64,000 nucleotides of DNA, taken from Hyperoodon ampullatus. Its lineage: Eukaryota > Chordata > Mammalia > Artiodactyla > Ziphiidae. The notes below the pieces were generated by a model. It made no database searches. It was not told the DNA's origin and was given only the letters and a program-made list of their open reading frames with translations. Position 1 is the first letter of the stretch; every line of letters starts with the position of its first letter. Below, in pieces: positions 13,190-25,149 of this stretch. A program made the translations under genes and the position numbers. Location: assembly GCA_949752795.1 (NCBI GenBank), contig OX457058.1, positions 157,917,353-157,981,352 of the forward strand, given 5' to 3'.

Positions 13190-13440
13190 GCTGGCAATAA
13201 TAACAACAACAACGACTACTACTAAAGTTTATTAAGCAGTTAAGTTGTGCAAGGGATAGTGCAAATGCTTTATATGAATTACCTCATTCAATACCACCAC
13301 AAAACTAAAGTAAGGCACTCTTACTATCTTGGTTTTACTGAAAGGTAACCAACACTTGGAGCTTGCCCAAGTTCACATACTTAACAAGTGAGGGCACAGG
13401 ATTCAGACCCAGATAGTCTGACTCCAGAGCCCATGTTTTC
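13190..13440 (-). repeat. MIR SINE relic
   Basis: The plus strand ends 'cttgcccaagttcacatacttaacaagtgagggcacaggattcagacccagatagtctgactccagagccc', the reverse complement of the MIR 5' part. An AAC/ACT-rich simple stretch precedes it. Confidence 0.85.
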
Positions 13441-14310
13441 AACTCTTTACTAAGCTTTCAGATTCCCAGAGGACCCTAACTCCATGCCTCTTCAGTCACC
13501 CACTCCCATAATCCTATCCTTTTTTTCAGAACTGTCACCTTTGAATCAAAAGGTATGTCCAACCCCACCCCTCCCCATTATCTCCCCCTCAGGCTTCTGG
13601 CTTTATCTACCAATCTTCCCAGTTCCCTTTTCTTCTCCTTTTCTTCTGATACATCTGTTCCTCATTGTCAAGAGGATGACCATTCCCTTGATATTCCTTT
13701 TGCTGATTTTAAATTCCAAGCTCTTTAACCTAATTTTCTTAATTTCACTTTAGCCACTCCCTTGCTCACATCTCAAACTCCTTTTAAAAACCGTTCATCT
13801 ACTGAACTTGAACAGCAAAACCACCAACTTTGGAGGAACTACAAAAATCTCCTATTTCCTGTATCAGGTTACTCAGTCCTCCAAGGAAAATCACACGTGA
13901 GTATCAGTTGATGTGATGGGACACTGAAAGCCATCCTCAGTGCCCAGAAATTCTTCTGCAGGCCCCCACCCAGTCCACTGTACTATCTCGGAAACTAACA
14001 GCTTTTTACTCACTGTAGGATATAACATAGCTCCCCCGTGAGAAATAAAATTGAGGCTATTAGGCAGGACACCCCCCAAATTTCCTACATATACCATCCT
14101 GAATCTTACCAATGGTTAGTCTCTCCTCCTCTCTAGGCTCTGAGGAAAAGGGATCTTTTAGAGAAACTAGCCTACCTTTGCTATTTCCTTCCACATCCAT
14201 CAAGGGATTCACTATACCAATTATGTCCTCTCCTTCATGTACTGAAGCTCTCTTTCCCTACTGGATCATTCTTCTCTATTTCTCTCACCTTAAAAAAAAA
14301 ACATAGTAAT

Positions 14311-14522
14311 GGGGCTTCTCTGGTGGCGCAGTGGTTGAGAGTCCGCCTGCCGATGCAGGGGACACGGGTTCATGCCCCGGTCCGGGAAGATCCCACATGC
14401 CGCGGAGCGGCTGGGCCCGTGAGCCATGGCCGCTGTGCCTGCACATCCGGAGACTGTGCTCCGCAACGGGAGAGCCCACAACAGTGAGGGGCCCGCGTAC
14501 CGCAAAAAAAAAAAAAAAAAAA
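14311..14522 (+). mobile_element. CHR-type tRNA-derived SINE (cetacean/cetartiodactyl)
   Basis: The element starts GGGCTTCTCTGGTGGCGCAG. Its A box (TGGCGCAGTGG) and B box (GGGTTCATGCC) are those of a tRNA-derived pol III promoter. It ends in an A-run (about 14504-14522). A 7-bp AGTAATG at 14305 and at 14522 is a likely target-site duplication, possibly extended by A residues. GC-rich open frames on both strands across it are artefacts. Confidence 0.95.
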
Positions 14523-15674
14523 GTAATGTTTTTTTTTAAATGAAACAAACAAACAAAAACCTTTATCAATCTGACATGATCTTCTAACCAACACCCTGTA
14601 CTCTTCCCTTCCTGTTAAACTCCTGCAAAGAGCAATCCACACTTGATGCCCCACAATCTTATTTACAATTCACCTCTCGATTCACTGGTACTGGTTTCCA
14701 TCACAATACAGAATTAAAATAACTCTCAAGATCCCCAAAGATAACCTACAGCCAAATACAATGGACTCTACAAATCTTTCCTAATATCCTTGTTGAATGT
14801 GGCACTGCCAATTACTTCTTCTCATTCCTAATCTCTCTTCTTCCCTTTCATAATATACTCTTCACTAGTTCTCCTTTTTCTTCCTGTTTTTTCATAGTCT
14901 CCTTCCCTGGGTCTCTTCAAGTATTTGGCTTTTAAATAGAGATAACTATATAGGGTTCTAGTATTAAGCATCATTCCATCTAGACAATGCCTTTGGTGGT
15001 AAGTATATAGGTAAACAGAGATATAAGTGATTCCTAAGTCAGAGCCAGACTGATCTTCTCAACTCCAAACCTTTAAATATCTGATTACATAATGACTTTC
15101 TACACTTGGTAATCCCATGGGCATCTTAATTTCAGCACGTCAAAAAAGTGAATTTATTGGATGCCCAGCTCCTAACAAAAAAATAGTCTTTTTGAAATAG
15201 CAGTAAAGGCTCTCTGCTGAGGAAGGATAAAAATGGAGGTGGACTTGTATATTTAAATACAGTGAGAAAGTTGGAAATAACTGCTGTAGGAAAAGAGAAA
15301 ATCAACAAGAGATAAATGTTTAAAAGCTGACAAACATAAATGAGGTTACAGTTAGGCAGTCTCAAATTTCTAATGGACCCAAGAGTATATAAAATTTTTC
15401 GAATTTCTCCAGCATTTCTTTTGAATCCAGAAGTAAAATAAGTTCAGCATTATTTATCCTTCTGTAATTACAGAGCACAAGAATAGGCACAGGATTAATA
15501 TATGCAAGCCCAGAGCTTAACAACATAATAGGAAGATCCTATTCAGTCACTGTTTTCAGATTCTCTTTAATCCATCTTCCTCAAAAAACCAATCAGAATA
15601 ATCTCATTGTAATAAACATTTCTCCCCCATCAATCAAAAGATTATGCTATAGAACCCTCATAACAATTCCTCCA

Positions 15675-15727
15675 ATAAACACACACACTCATACATACAT
15701 ACACACACATTACACACATACACACAG
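15675..15727. repeat. CA-rich microsatellite
   Basis: Interrupted CA/CATA repeats (acacacacactcatacatacatacacac...) end in GAGAGAG. This produces a spurious Cys/Val-rich frame on the minus strand. Confidence 0.85.
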
Positions 15728-16097
15728 AGAGAGCACATGAAGCATACAAACACATCATTAATGCATGGATAAATGCTTTCAAGGTAGGCACGTATAGTAA
15801 ATATTAGTCTCCTCCTATGTACTACATGAAACGTTAAATGGAAGGCAATTTTCTTATTTATTCCATTATGATGATTTTCAATGCCAACATTACTGTCATA
15901 CATTCCTAGAAGCATCTTCTACCCTGAAAAACTTTTTATATTTAAATTGTGAGAAATTATCTCAGCTACTAGAGCTGGTTAAATTTCATATTACTTAATT
16001 AAGCCCATTATTTATTTCTCACTATGTAAGTAACCATCAAAGATAAGAACAATCCAAAAACATAGAAACACACTTTTTACCAAGAATTCCTTCCAGT

Positions 16098-16642
16098 TGC
16101 AGGGGAGGAAAAAACTTTAGAATCCTAAAGGGAACCATTTTAGTTTCTGTGGCTGGGCCTGAGAATTAAACTAACATAAGATAGATTAACAGGAGAAAAG
16201 AACATGAATTTTATTTAATACTTTTATGTATACATAGGAGCCTTCACAGGAAAAAGGAAGATGCAAAGAAGTGCTTGGGACTGAGAGCTTATATACCTTT
16301 CTAACAAAGAATTCATGGAGAGATGACAAGACAAAGGAAAAGGGATTTAATAGTGGGAAAGTGACTAGGAAATATATGGGGGAATTAAAGATAAGGGTTA
16401 TTTTAGGTTTGTTTGTACAGATCCATTTTGGCATCAACTCCCAGTCTTCAATGATGACAATGTTCTCTGCTTCCTGGTACAGGGAGGGCACCTTCCTCAT
16501 GGGAAATACTGACATGCTTTTAGGTAGGAACAGGAGGTCAGAGAGCCCTTCCTGCATCTACTGGTTCTCAAGTGCCCTTGGCTGAAAATACTCAATATGC
16601 CAAAGTGGCATATTTTCAGGTGGCATGTTTTGATTCCCTTCA
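16098..16642 (-). mobile_element. Solo ERV LTR (class I type), minus strand
   Basis: The minus strand begins TGAAGGGAATC and ends CCTCCCCTGCA, the TG...CA ends of a retroviral LTR, 545 bp. A 4-bp target duplication CAGT occurs at 16094-16097 and 16643-16646, typical of gammaretrovirus-like (ERV1) insertions. A TATATAAG-type box is visible in its orientation near 16290. It shares its start, its end and the internal 'ctcctgttaatct' segment with the LTR at 46495-46981. There is no internal proviral sequence, so it arose by LTR-LTR recombination. I do not assign a Repbase name. Confidence 0.8.
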
Positions 16643-16754
16643 CAGTACATTACCAAAAGATTTATAAAAGCTCCAACTTACTAAAACTTCATACATTTGA
16701 ATGGATTTCTTTTCTCTTTCCTTCTTCAGGTGGGAAAATATATTAATGGGTAGT

Positions 16755-17300
16755 TGTGTTGAGGGTCTCAGGTTTGGTGATAGCCAGAAGGATTCACAGA
16801 ACTAGAAGCATATTGAAGCATATAGTTGTACTTATGGTAAGATTTATTAGAGTGAAAAAATACAAGGCAAAATCAGCAAAGGGTAAAGGACATGCAGTGA
16901 AGACCAATGCAAACCAGGTACAAGCTTCCAAGAGTCTTCTCCCTCCCAGTGGAAACACACAAGACATGCTCAATTCTTCCAGCAGTGAATTCTGACAACA
17001 CGTGTGAAGTGTTGTCTACCAGGGAAGCTCATCAGAGACTCAGTGCCCATAGTTTTAATTAGGGGCTAGTCACTTAGGCACTGTCTGCCTAGTATGTACC
17101 AAAATTCCAGACTCCCAGAAGGAAAGCAGGTGTTCAGCATAAACCACATTTTGTTTGTACAAAAGGTCCAGTCACAGTAGCTACCCTTATCATTTAGGGA
17201 AGGTTTCATATCAGTGTAGAGAAATGATTATCACTCAAGTTCCTAGATGACAGACAAGGGCCTACCTTACAAGCAGGCCCTCCTGAGGAAAGCTGTCTCG
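16755..17300 (-). mobile_element. LTR-like repeat, minus strand (family uncertain)
   Basis: Phrases such as 'gacaacacgtgtgaagtgttgtctaccagggaagctcatc' and 'ccagactcccagaaggaaagcaggtg' are ones I associate with a mammalian ERV LTR in reverse orientation. The limits are approximate; I could not fix TG/CA ends or a duplication. It lies about 110 bp from the solo LTR at 16098-16642. Confidence 0.5.
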
Positions 17301-18073
17301 GGCCTATTAAGTTAACTCTTCTCTTCCCAGCAGTAAAATGGCCAAAGAACAGAAAGGAAAAAAGATAATAACACCCTAAACAAGTTCTTAATTAAAAAAC
17401 AATTAACTATAAATAATACCTGTAAAACAATGCATTTAGAAGTTGATAGAAAAGAACCCTCTCCCTTTAAAATTGGTTGGCTTTGGCTGCCATTGGCTCC
17501 CTTTTTAATAGCTGCAGTGGTTGTACTCAAATTCTAAGAAAATTACAGACGGTCTACTCATATGAATAAGGCATTAAAACACAAATAGGAAAAAAAAAAA
17601 GAGAGAGAGAGAGAGATTCTATTAAAAAAAAATAATGTGGATAGGACCCACCATAAATTCTAGCATTAACAGATCACACATCTAAGATCATAATTTTACA
17701 TATTTTGACTACAAGGGATATTTATCAAGTTGAAATTACAAAAGTGGAAAAATTGGATAAGGTAGGAGAATAATGGAGCAAGTTTACAGAATAAAGAAAT
17801 CAGCTCTGTCTAGCATATAAAAATCTTTCCACCCACCTTCTTCCCATTTCTCATATTCATGAAGAAGAATTGCTAAGCCTACATTTAAAACATTTTCCAT
17901 GAGGAATTAATTAAAGGACAAAAAGTAGACTATGGTGTAAGTGGCAACAATGATTATTTGTTCAACGATGTAACTAAAATACAACAAAATACAATTTCTC
18001 CTCTACTCTTAATTGACAGTCAACACACACAAAAGATTAGCCACCTTAATGAACATTTAAAAGTGAAAACCTG

Positions 18074-18593
18074 AAAGAAGATGTGGCACATATACACAAT
18101 GGAATTTTACACAGCCATAAAAAGAAACAAAATTGAGTTATCTGTAGTAAGGTGGATGTTATACAGAGTGAAGTCAGAAAGAGAAAAACAAATACCATAT
18201 GCTAACACATATATATGGAATCTGAAAAAAAAATGTCATGAAGAACCTAGGGGCAGGATGGGAATAAAGATGCAGATCTACTAGAGAATGGACTTGAGGA
18301 CACGGGGAGGGGGGAGGGTAAGCTGGGACAAAGTGAGAGAGTGGCATGGACATATATACACTACCAAATGTAAAATAGCTAGTGGGAAGCTGCTGCACAG
18401 CACAGGGAGATTAGCTCAGGGCTTTGTGACCACCTAGAGGGGTGGGATAGGGAGGGTGGGAGGGAGGGAGACGCAAGAGGGAAGAGATATGGGGATATAT
18501 GTATAGCTGATTCATTTTGTTATAAAGCAGAAACTAATACATCATTGTAAGGCAATTATACTCCAATAAAGATATTAAAAAAATAAAATAAAA
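18074..18593 (+). mobile_element. Young LINE-1 3' end fragment with target-site duplication
   Basis: This is a 520-bp L1 remnant containing the last part of ORF2 (MWHIYTMEFYTAIKRNK-like) and a G-rich 3'UTR. It ends 'ccaataaagatattaaaa' plus an AATAAAA tail. A perfect 16-bp duplication, TAAAAGTGAAAACCTG, flanks it at 18058-18073 and 18594-18609. The intact duplication implies a relatively recent cetartiodactyl insertion. It is antisense to CEP128. Confidence 0.93.
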
Positions 18594-18764
18594 TAAAAGT
18601 GAAAACCTGGCCCCAAATAAGCCAGGGTACAGTGAATGGCATTTATTTTAAATAAACATTTCTGTATACAGTATTATGTACTTCATGTGGAAACTTGTAA
18701 TGGTAATGAGAAAACAGCTAGACTTAAAAGACGCAAAAGTAACACCTATAGGGAGATGGTGGCA

Positions 18765-18995
18765 TACCATGGAAAGAGCATGGCTTGAGTTCAAATCCCA
18801 GCTCTGCCAGTCTATGACCTTAGAAGAACTGCTTACTATCTGTGAACCAAAGTAACAAGTGAATTTATAAAATGGACTCAGTAACATTTACACCACAGAA
18901 GAATGATGACCTACAGGAGATCACTTAGATAAAACAGCTGGAAGAGTGACTGGCACATTTCAGGAACTCAACAATGATAGCTTGTTATAACTAAC
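18765..18995 (+). repeat. MIR SINE relic
   Basis: 'catggcttgagttcaaatcccagctctgccag' is the MIR tRNA-related part. 'agtgactggcacatttcaggaactcaacaatg' is its 3' end. Confidence 0.85.
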
Positions 18996-19019
18996 TAGAA
19001 ACAATGTTAGAATTAAAGA

Positions 19020-19150
19020 AGCAATCCAATGCCTACATTTTAGAGATAAGGAAACTGAAGGCAGCAGAAGATAAAGTGATCAATCCAAGATAAGGGAGAT
19101 AGTTTTCAGCCACTGGTCCCTAATATTCAAACCAGTATTGATCCCACATC
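19020..19150 (-). repeat. MIR SINE relic
   Basis: The plus strand has 'ttttagagataaggaaactgaaggcag...' followed by a diverged reverse complement of the MIR core. It lies next to the plus-strand MIR at 18765-18995 in opposite orientation. Confidence 0.65.
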
Positions 19151-22100
19151 ACTATATTACTGACTTGGATACTAGCCAACCTTTTCAATAATTAAATAAG
19201 TTGCCATGTTCCTTCCTGAGAGAGAAGGAAATCCTGAATAGGAATTATACTATCTCTGATGCATAGAAGTTTCTAGAACTTTTTCTGAAACACAGAGAAA
19301 AACCACAGAATAAGGTTGACTTGGGTTAAAACAAAACCAGAAAAGTACTGTATGAGAAATACTGATTGGGGCAAATATAACCAAGCAGGAGGGAATCAAT
19401 ATCAATGGTAACTACTAGAAACAGGATTTAAGTGTGCAAATTTAATAGAAACTATTCTGATCAGCAAGACCTCATAAAGAAGGAGACAAAATAAGGACAC
19501 AATGGGCAAACTAAAGTGTAAAGAAGAGAAAAGACTGGGTAACTGATGGAAAGGAGATGAGCATCCATGACCAATGATAGCAATGCAGAGTGGGCGAGCC
19601 ATCTGAGGCTGCTCATGAAGAGTAAGAGCTCAAGAGGGTTAAAAAAGACTGGAAGATAAGTTGAGAAATCAGGTTGCGGGGATACCAAAATCCAGTTTAA
19701 GCTTTCAACAGTTTTTGAGCAAGGGTGTAACATGATCAGACATGTGCTTGAGAAAGATTAATCACCAAAGGACATTATCCTAACACTAGGATAGTAAAAT
19801 ATTATAGCAACATTAAAAATAATTGAAGATCATCCTTTTAAAGCAGGAAAGGACTTTGAGAATGAATTCTTCTCTCATCTAAGTTCAATTTCAGCAATCA
19901 GATTCAATGGAGCTGGTTTACAACAGACAAGAAGGAACAGTGGCATTTAAGAGACAAGAAGAAAAAAAAAAAAAACTACTGACACTTGTCAGTCTTCTTA
20001 AAGAAAATACAGATATATTTCCATTCAGTCCAATAAACACTTACTGCATTCAGCAGCAACCAAGCTGCCAAGACACAAAGCTGAATAAGACATTAAAGTT
20101 CTATGTTCTACTCCTCTGGAGAACCATACAGCCTAGTGGGGGAAACAGACATGTAAGTTATCTTGAATAAATGTGATAAATATGAGCAATTCTTTCTTCT
20201 TTATTTCAAATTTTGCCTCTTCCCCATTTATGCTACCAAATCTATACTTATGTTTTATTCTTCAATGTCTTTATCTGATTATGTAATGTTTTCTAACAAT
20301 AATTATTTGTCCAAAGAAAAGAGCCCCGAACAACATTAGGGAGTGACAAAGGGAACAAAAAGAAGATAATTCAACGGTTGCTGCTGAAAGTAATAAACAG
20401 AGAGTGAGAAGGAGAGGGAAGGATGGGGAAGAGAGAGACAGAAACAGAGATAGAGACAAAGAATGCTCATGCCGGCCAATCCCAGAACTCAAAACAACCA
20501 ACAGCACTAAGGCAAGAGCACGCCTAGCACTCCTGCCCTGTTTCCCTCTGATGCCTTCTTTCAAGATGGACATGCCGTTAACATTGGTGTTGGTAGGGGA
20601 AACGGGATTGAAAGGAGTATGGGGAAGAGGAAAAAGATTAACAAGAAAATCTGATCAATAAGACACCTTTCCCAAATATTCACAAATATAGCCTTCTGTA
20701 AGAATTCAAATTTGATTCTGTAATGTTTGGAAAAACTACCAAAATAGGGGCAAGCCAAATGGAAATACAATCATTTGTAAAGACTCTATTTACTAATGAA
20801 AAATACAATAGTTGTACCTATACATACACACTTTTTAGTGTGCTAAACACACGCACTGTAAAATTATGTGGTGTTTGTATTATACTCATTTTACCAAAAA
20901 TAAATAATATTTTAAAATTTTAATTATTATAGAGATTAAGAATTTTTACATCTTTGCATCAATGACAACTTCATTTTAAGCATAAAATATTTTGGTTGAA
21001 AAACCCTTGGTTGCAAACGCAACTCTTAATTACAATATTTACCATTTAAAAACACACAAACCACAATAGAATAATCTGTTTTACAATACAGTTTCTAGAA
21101 ACCCAATAGAATAAAAGTAGTAACTGTTTGAATCTATCAAAGTGATACACTGAAACAAAAATGATGTTTAAAGCATAAAGCTCAGTTCATTACAAGGAAA
21201 AAAAAACAGTGACATTAAAGCTAATAAATAGCAAGCCTCAAGTAGAATACCATTTGAAATAGAATTCAGTTAATCATCTTTAACACTATGTGAACAATGT
21301 ATTTGTTCACTAATTCCAGCCCAAAATATGACTTCCTTAAAGCAGGGACAAGATGAAAATGCTGACTGAAGAAAATAGTAACATTATATCCAAAACGAGA
21401 TGCAAAGAGTCCAGTGAGGAAGATGATTAACTCAAGTAACAGGAAAAAATATTAAAATTTTATATTTTTTCTTTTTATTGAAATTACACTCTTTTCCAGC
21501 ACGTTGGAACATTTTTGTTTTCATGTGACCAGTTAATTGCATTCATAGATGATTTAGTTTCAACTAATGGACAGGAAGCTTTAAAAAAAAAACTGTAAAG
21601 AAACTACAGGTTGAATATAACATTACTAATGCATGGATATGTGTTTGTAAATGTGATATTAGGTCTAACATGAATTCAACCTGTGTTTGCTGAGTACCAC
21701 AAGGTTAGGCTCAAAAGCTATGAAAAAGATAAGGCAAGGTCATGTTTCTCAACAGAAAGAAAAACCTGATTACTGCACTGTTGTGTATGACCTAATAGTA
21801 GTCAGCCTCTAGCCCCACTTCCTAATATACTCTCCTATTCCACGGAGGCTACAAAACCAAATGCTCAGCACTCCCTAGAGCTAGGTTCCAGGGGCAAATC
21901 AGATGCAATGCAGAGAGACAGAATGTGGAAGAGAGGCAGGGACCATATACTTGCTAATTTGGCTCTTCACTTCTTGCCAGCAAGGTCATAAAAGATAAAA
22001 TTTATTCTGTTCTGTAGTGAATCTCCCTCTTTGTGCTATCCATCCTGTCTTGAAAACCTAGGCAGGGCCACATCTGCCAACATTATAAACAACTACTGTA

Positions 22101-23724
22101 TAAAATACCTAAAGCAGATCTATTTCCCACACTAAACCCTAACTGATATTATAAAGTTTTGCCTTTACTGAGTAAATAAAAGAACTAACAGATTTAATAG
22201 GATTTCACCAGAAATTCTCAGATTCTCAATTAAGCAATGCCCCAATCACCTCTACTGGGAAATTAACTTGACATATTCTTACATGTCTTGATGAACTCAT
22301 TCATTTCAGCATAATTCAGGTGTTTTATGAACAGATACCGAGAGGACAACTAATCAATTTTCCACAGTAGGAAGAACTAAGGCAAGTCTCTTTTAATAAA
22401 AGAACTCAAATCAATCAAAACAAGTGTGGTAGCACCAAAATATACTTACATGCAGTTAAAATAGGCCACCACTCATTGGGATCATACTATTTAAAACTTT
22501 TTTTTTAAGTCATGATTGGTTGAAAGTAGAATATAATTAAAATCTATGAGTCAATTATTTTAACTCAAGCAAAACACGTATTAATAATCTTTAAAAACTG
22601 TTTCAAACCCTTAATGAGTGAGGGATCAGCCACATAAAACATCAGGGGCCATTATGATAACCATGTCACAAATATTCTTCCTTTAAAAACGTAACCTTCT
22701 GCCTTTTCTATCATACTAATTTTGACCACATATACTATTATCATTTTCTTTTCACCCAATGAAGCAGAGACACACAAAGGATATTACTTCCAAATAATAG
22801 GTTCTTCAGTCTTTCTCAGTGATTAAAAATAATTATTTCTCCACAAGTCCTATGAGAACATATCTGCTTCATACAATTACAGTTTCCTTGTACTTTTTAA
22901 TGAAACATGATACTAAGCTTAAGCAAAGTACACAAAATAATGTTCAATTAATTAAATACATTCATCTCTTTGTGAAGAAATAAAATATTAACTTCTGCTT
23001 CATTAGCAGTGATGTTCACTACACGGAACATTTTAAATACACATTTCTTCAGAGCATTTAACTTAAAACACAGGGGGACATATAATTATCATCTAAGGCC
23101 CCAGCAACACACTAGGGGAATTCTGACCCTGGCACACATATCTCAAAGTACATTTGCGTTTTCTTAATTTTTCTCACACTCTATAGACTGATAATTTTAA
23201 CTCTGCAACTCTGATGTTTAACTAAGGTAGGCACTTTGGGAAAAGAAAATTTGAATACAGATAGGATAAAACTGTTCTGCTTTAAGCAGATTGGTATTCG
23301 GGACAACCCTTGTTGGGAGGTGGAACAACCTGTGGTTACACATTTGCTATGAAATGCAACATCCCAAAGCAGGTATCAGAGAAAGATGTTCACCTGTGAC
23401 TTTCCAGTGTTGATGTGGCAGCTGAGAGGATGAAGATAAATTACATAGTTCAACTAAAGAAATATTATTCCTAATTACATGACATATCATGAAGAGGAGA
23501 AACTAAGTGTAACATAGCACAATATTATTGCTCTACATCATAGAGCATTACGATTTATTTGAAACAGATCAGACACATTATCTTATACGATACAATAACC
23601 TTGTGCAATTGGGAGAAATCAGTTTTTCTATTTTAGACAGGAAGAGAAAAGAGAAGCTAAGGAAAGCTAAATGAAATAAAAGAGGCCTATTTTCTTTTTT
23701 TAAAGTAAATAGTGTTCTGAACAA

Positions 23725-24067
23725 AACTAATGATCCCTTGAGATACCGCCTCACATCCATTCAGGTGGCTACTACTTTAAAAAAAAAAAAAAAACAGAAA
23801 ACAAGTGGTGGAGAAGTTGGACGCCTGTGCACTGTTGATGAGAAAATAAAATGGTACAGCTGCTCTAGTAAATAGTATGGTGGTTCCTCAAAAGATTAAA
23901 CACAGAATTACCATATGATCCAACAATTCCTCTTCTGGGTATGTACCCCAAAGAACTGGAAGCAGGTCTTGAAGAGATGTTTGGATACCCATGTTCAAAG
24001 CAGCATTATTTACAATAACTAAAATGTGGAAGCAACCCAACTATTCATCAACTGATGCATGGATAAG

Positions 24068-24136
<69 letters not shown>

Positions 24137-24540
24137 ATAAATATTATTCAACCTTAAAAAGGGAGGAAATTCTGCAATATGCTACAACATGGATGGATGA
24201 ACCTTGAGGATATGACGATATTATGCTGAGTGAAATAGCCAATCGCAAAAAGACAAATATCATATGACTCCGCTTACATGAGGTATTGATACTTAGAGTA
24301 GTCAAAATCATAGACAGAAAGTATAGTGGTCATTGCCAGATGCGGGGTGGGGGGAGGGAAGAATGGGAGGTTACTGTTTTAATATGTGTAGAGTTTCAGT
24401 GGGGATGGGATGGATGATGTGACAGCTGCACAACAATCTGAAAGTATTTAGTACCACTGAGCGGTTCACTGAAAAATGGTTAAGAAGTTAAGTTTTACGT
24501 TATGTGTACTTTACCACAAAAAAGGAAAAATAAAAATAAT
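23725..24540 (+). mobile_element. Ancient LINE-1 3' end (L1M type) carrying a (TA)n array
   Basis: The sequence follows the L1 ORF2 3' / 3'UTR order: 'gagataccgcctcacatcc', 'ggtggagaagttgg', 'ccatatgatccaacaattcc', 'gtggaagcaacccaac', then a region ending 'gttaagttttacgttatgtgtactttaccac'. It is diverged and full of stops. A (TA)n run (about 24069-24126) has expanded where the old L1 has a short TA-rich segment. No duplication was identified. Confidence 0.82.
24069..24126. repeat. (TA)n microsatellite
   Basis: This is an uninterrupted TA run of about 29 units followed by a short CA run, inside an old L1 3' end. It is likely to be polymorphic in length. Confidence 0.95.
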
Positions 24541-25149
24541 CCCTTTTTAAACTATGGTAGACATAGAAGGGGATGGCTTTGAGAAATGCTTCTATAATCA
24601 GCCCCTCAATAAAGTCAAAGAATATGATCCTCCCCACACACAGCCAGACCACATTCAGACAATCAAAGTAAAATCAGTGTGCTTTCTATACCAATGAGAA
24701 TTCAAGATATGGCTCCCAAACCAATTTCATACCATCTAATCCCATTGCCACTTGTTAATTCCACCGATATTTAAAGTTCAGTAAAATTAAAAATTCAGTC
24801 ACACTGACCTCATTTCAAGTGCTCAATAGGTACATCTGGCTAACTTGTGTGGACAGTGCAGATACAAAACATCTCTATCACTGCTGGAGGGCTACTGGAC
24901 CCTGCTAACCTAGAGCAACCACTTGATGTTTTTTCTAATTTTTCTTATCCTTTATATCTACAGGTAGAGCCCTTGTTTCTAATGTTGATCATGTACATTC
25001 TCTTTTCTAAGTTTAAAACAAATTGCATAAATTTTACTTGAGTGAAAAAAAATTTTTGTTCTCAAAAATAAATACTTAGGACAATATGTTTTGTGGGAGT
25101 AATGTGACTAAAAATGATTCACTGGGTTCTTTTGTTTCTTTTTGGTTTA

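Noticed and set aside
14285..14654. Overlapping 70-94 codon open frames on both strands
   Set aside because: They lie over a CHR SINE; the same Pro/Arg/Ala-rich peptides recur at the other SINE copies, so they are repeat artefacts.
20271..20573. 100-codon Leu/Ser-rich frame on the minus strand
   Set aside because: It derives from a GA-rich purine stretch (about 20400-20460); no protein family recognised and no splice context.
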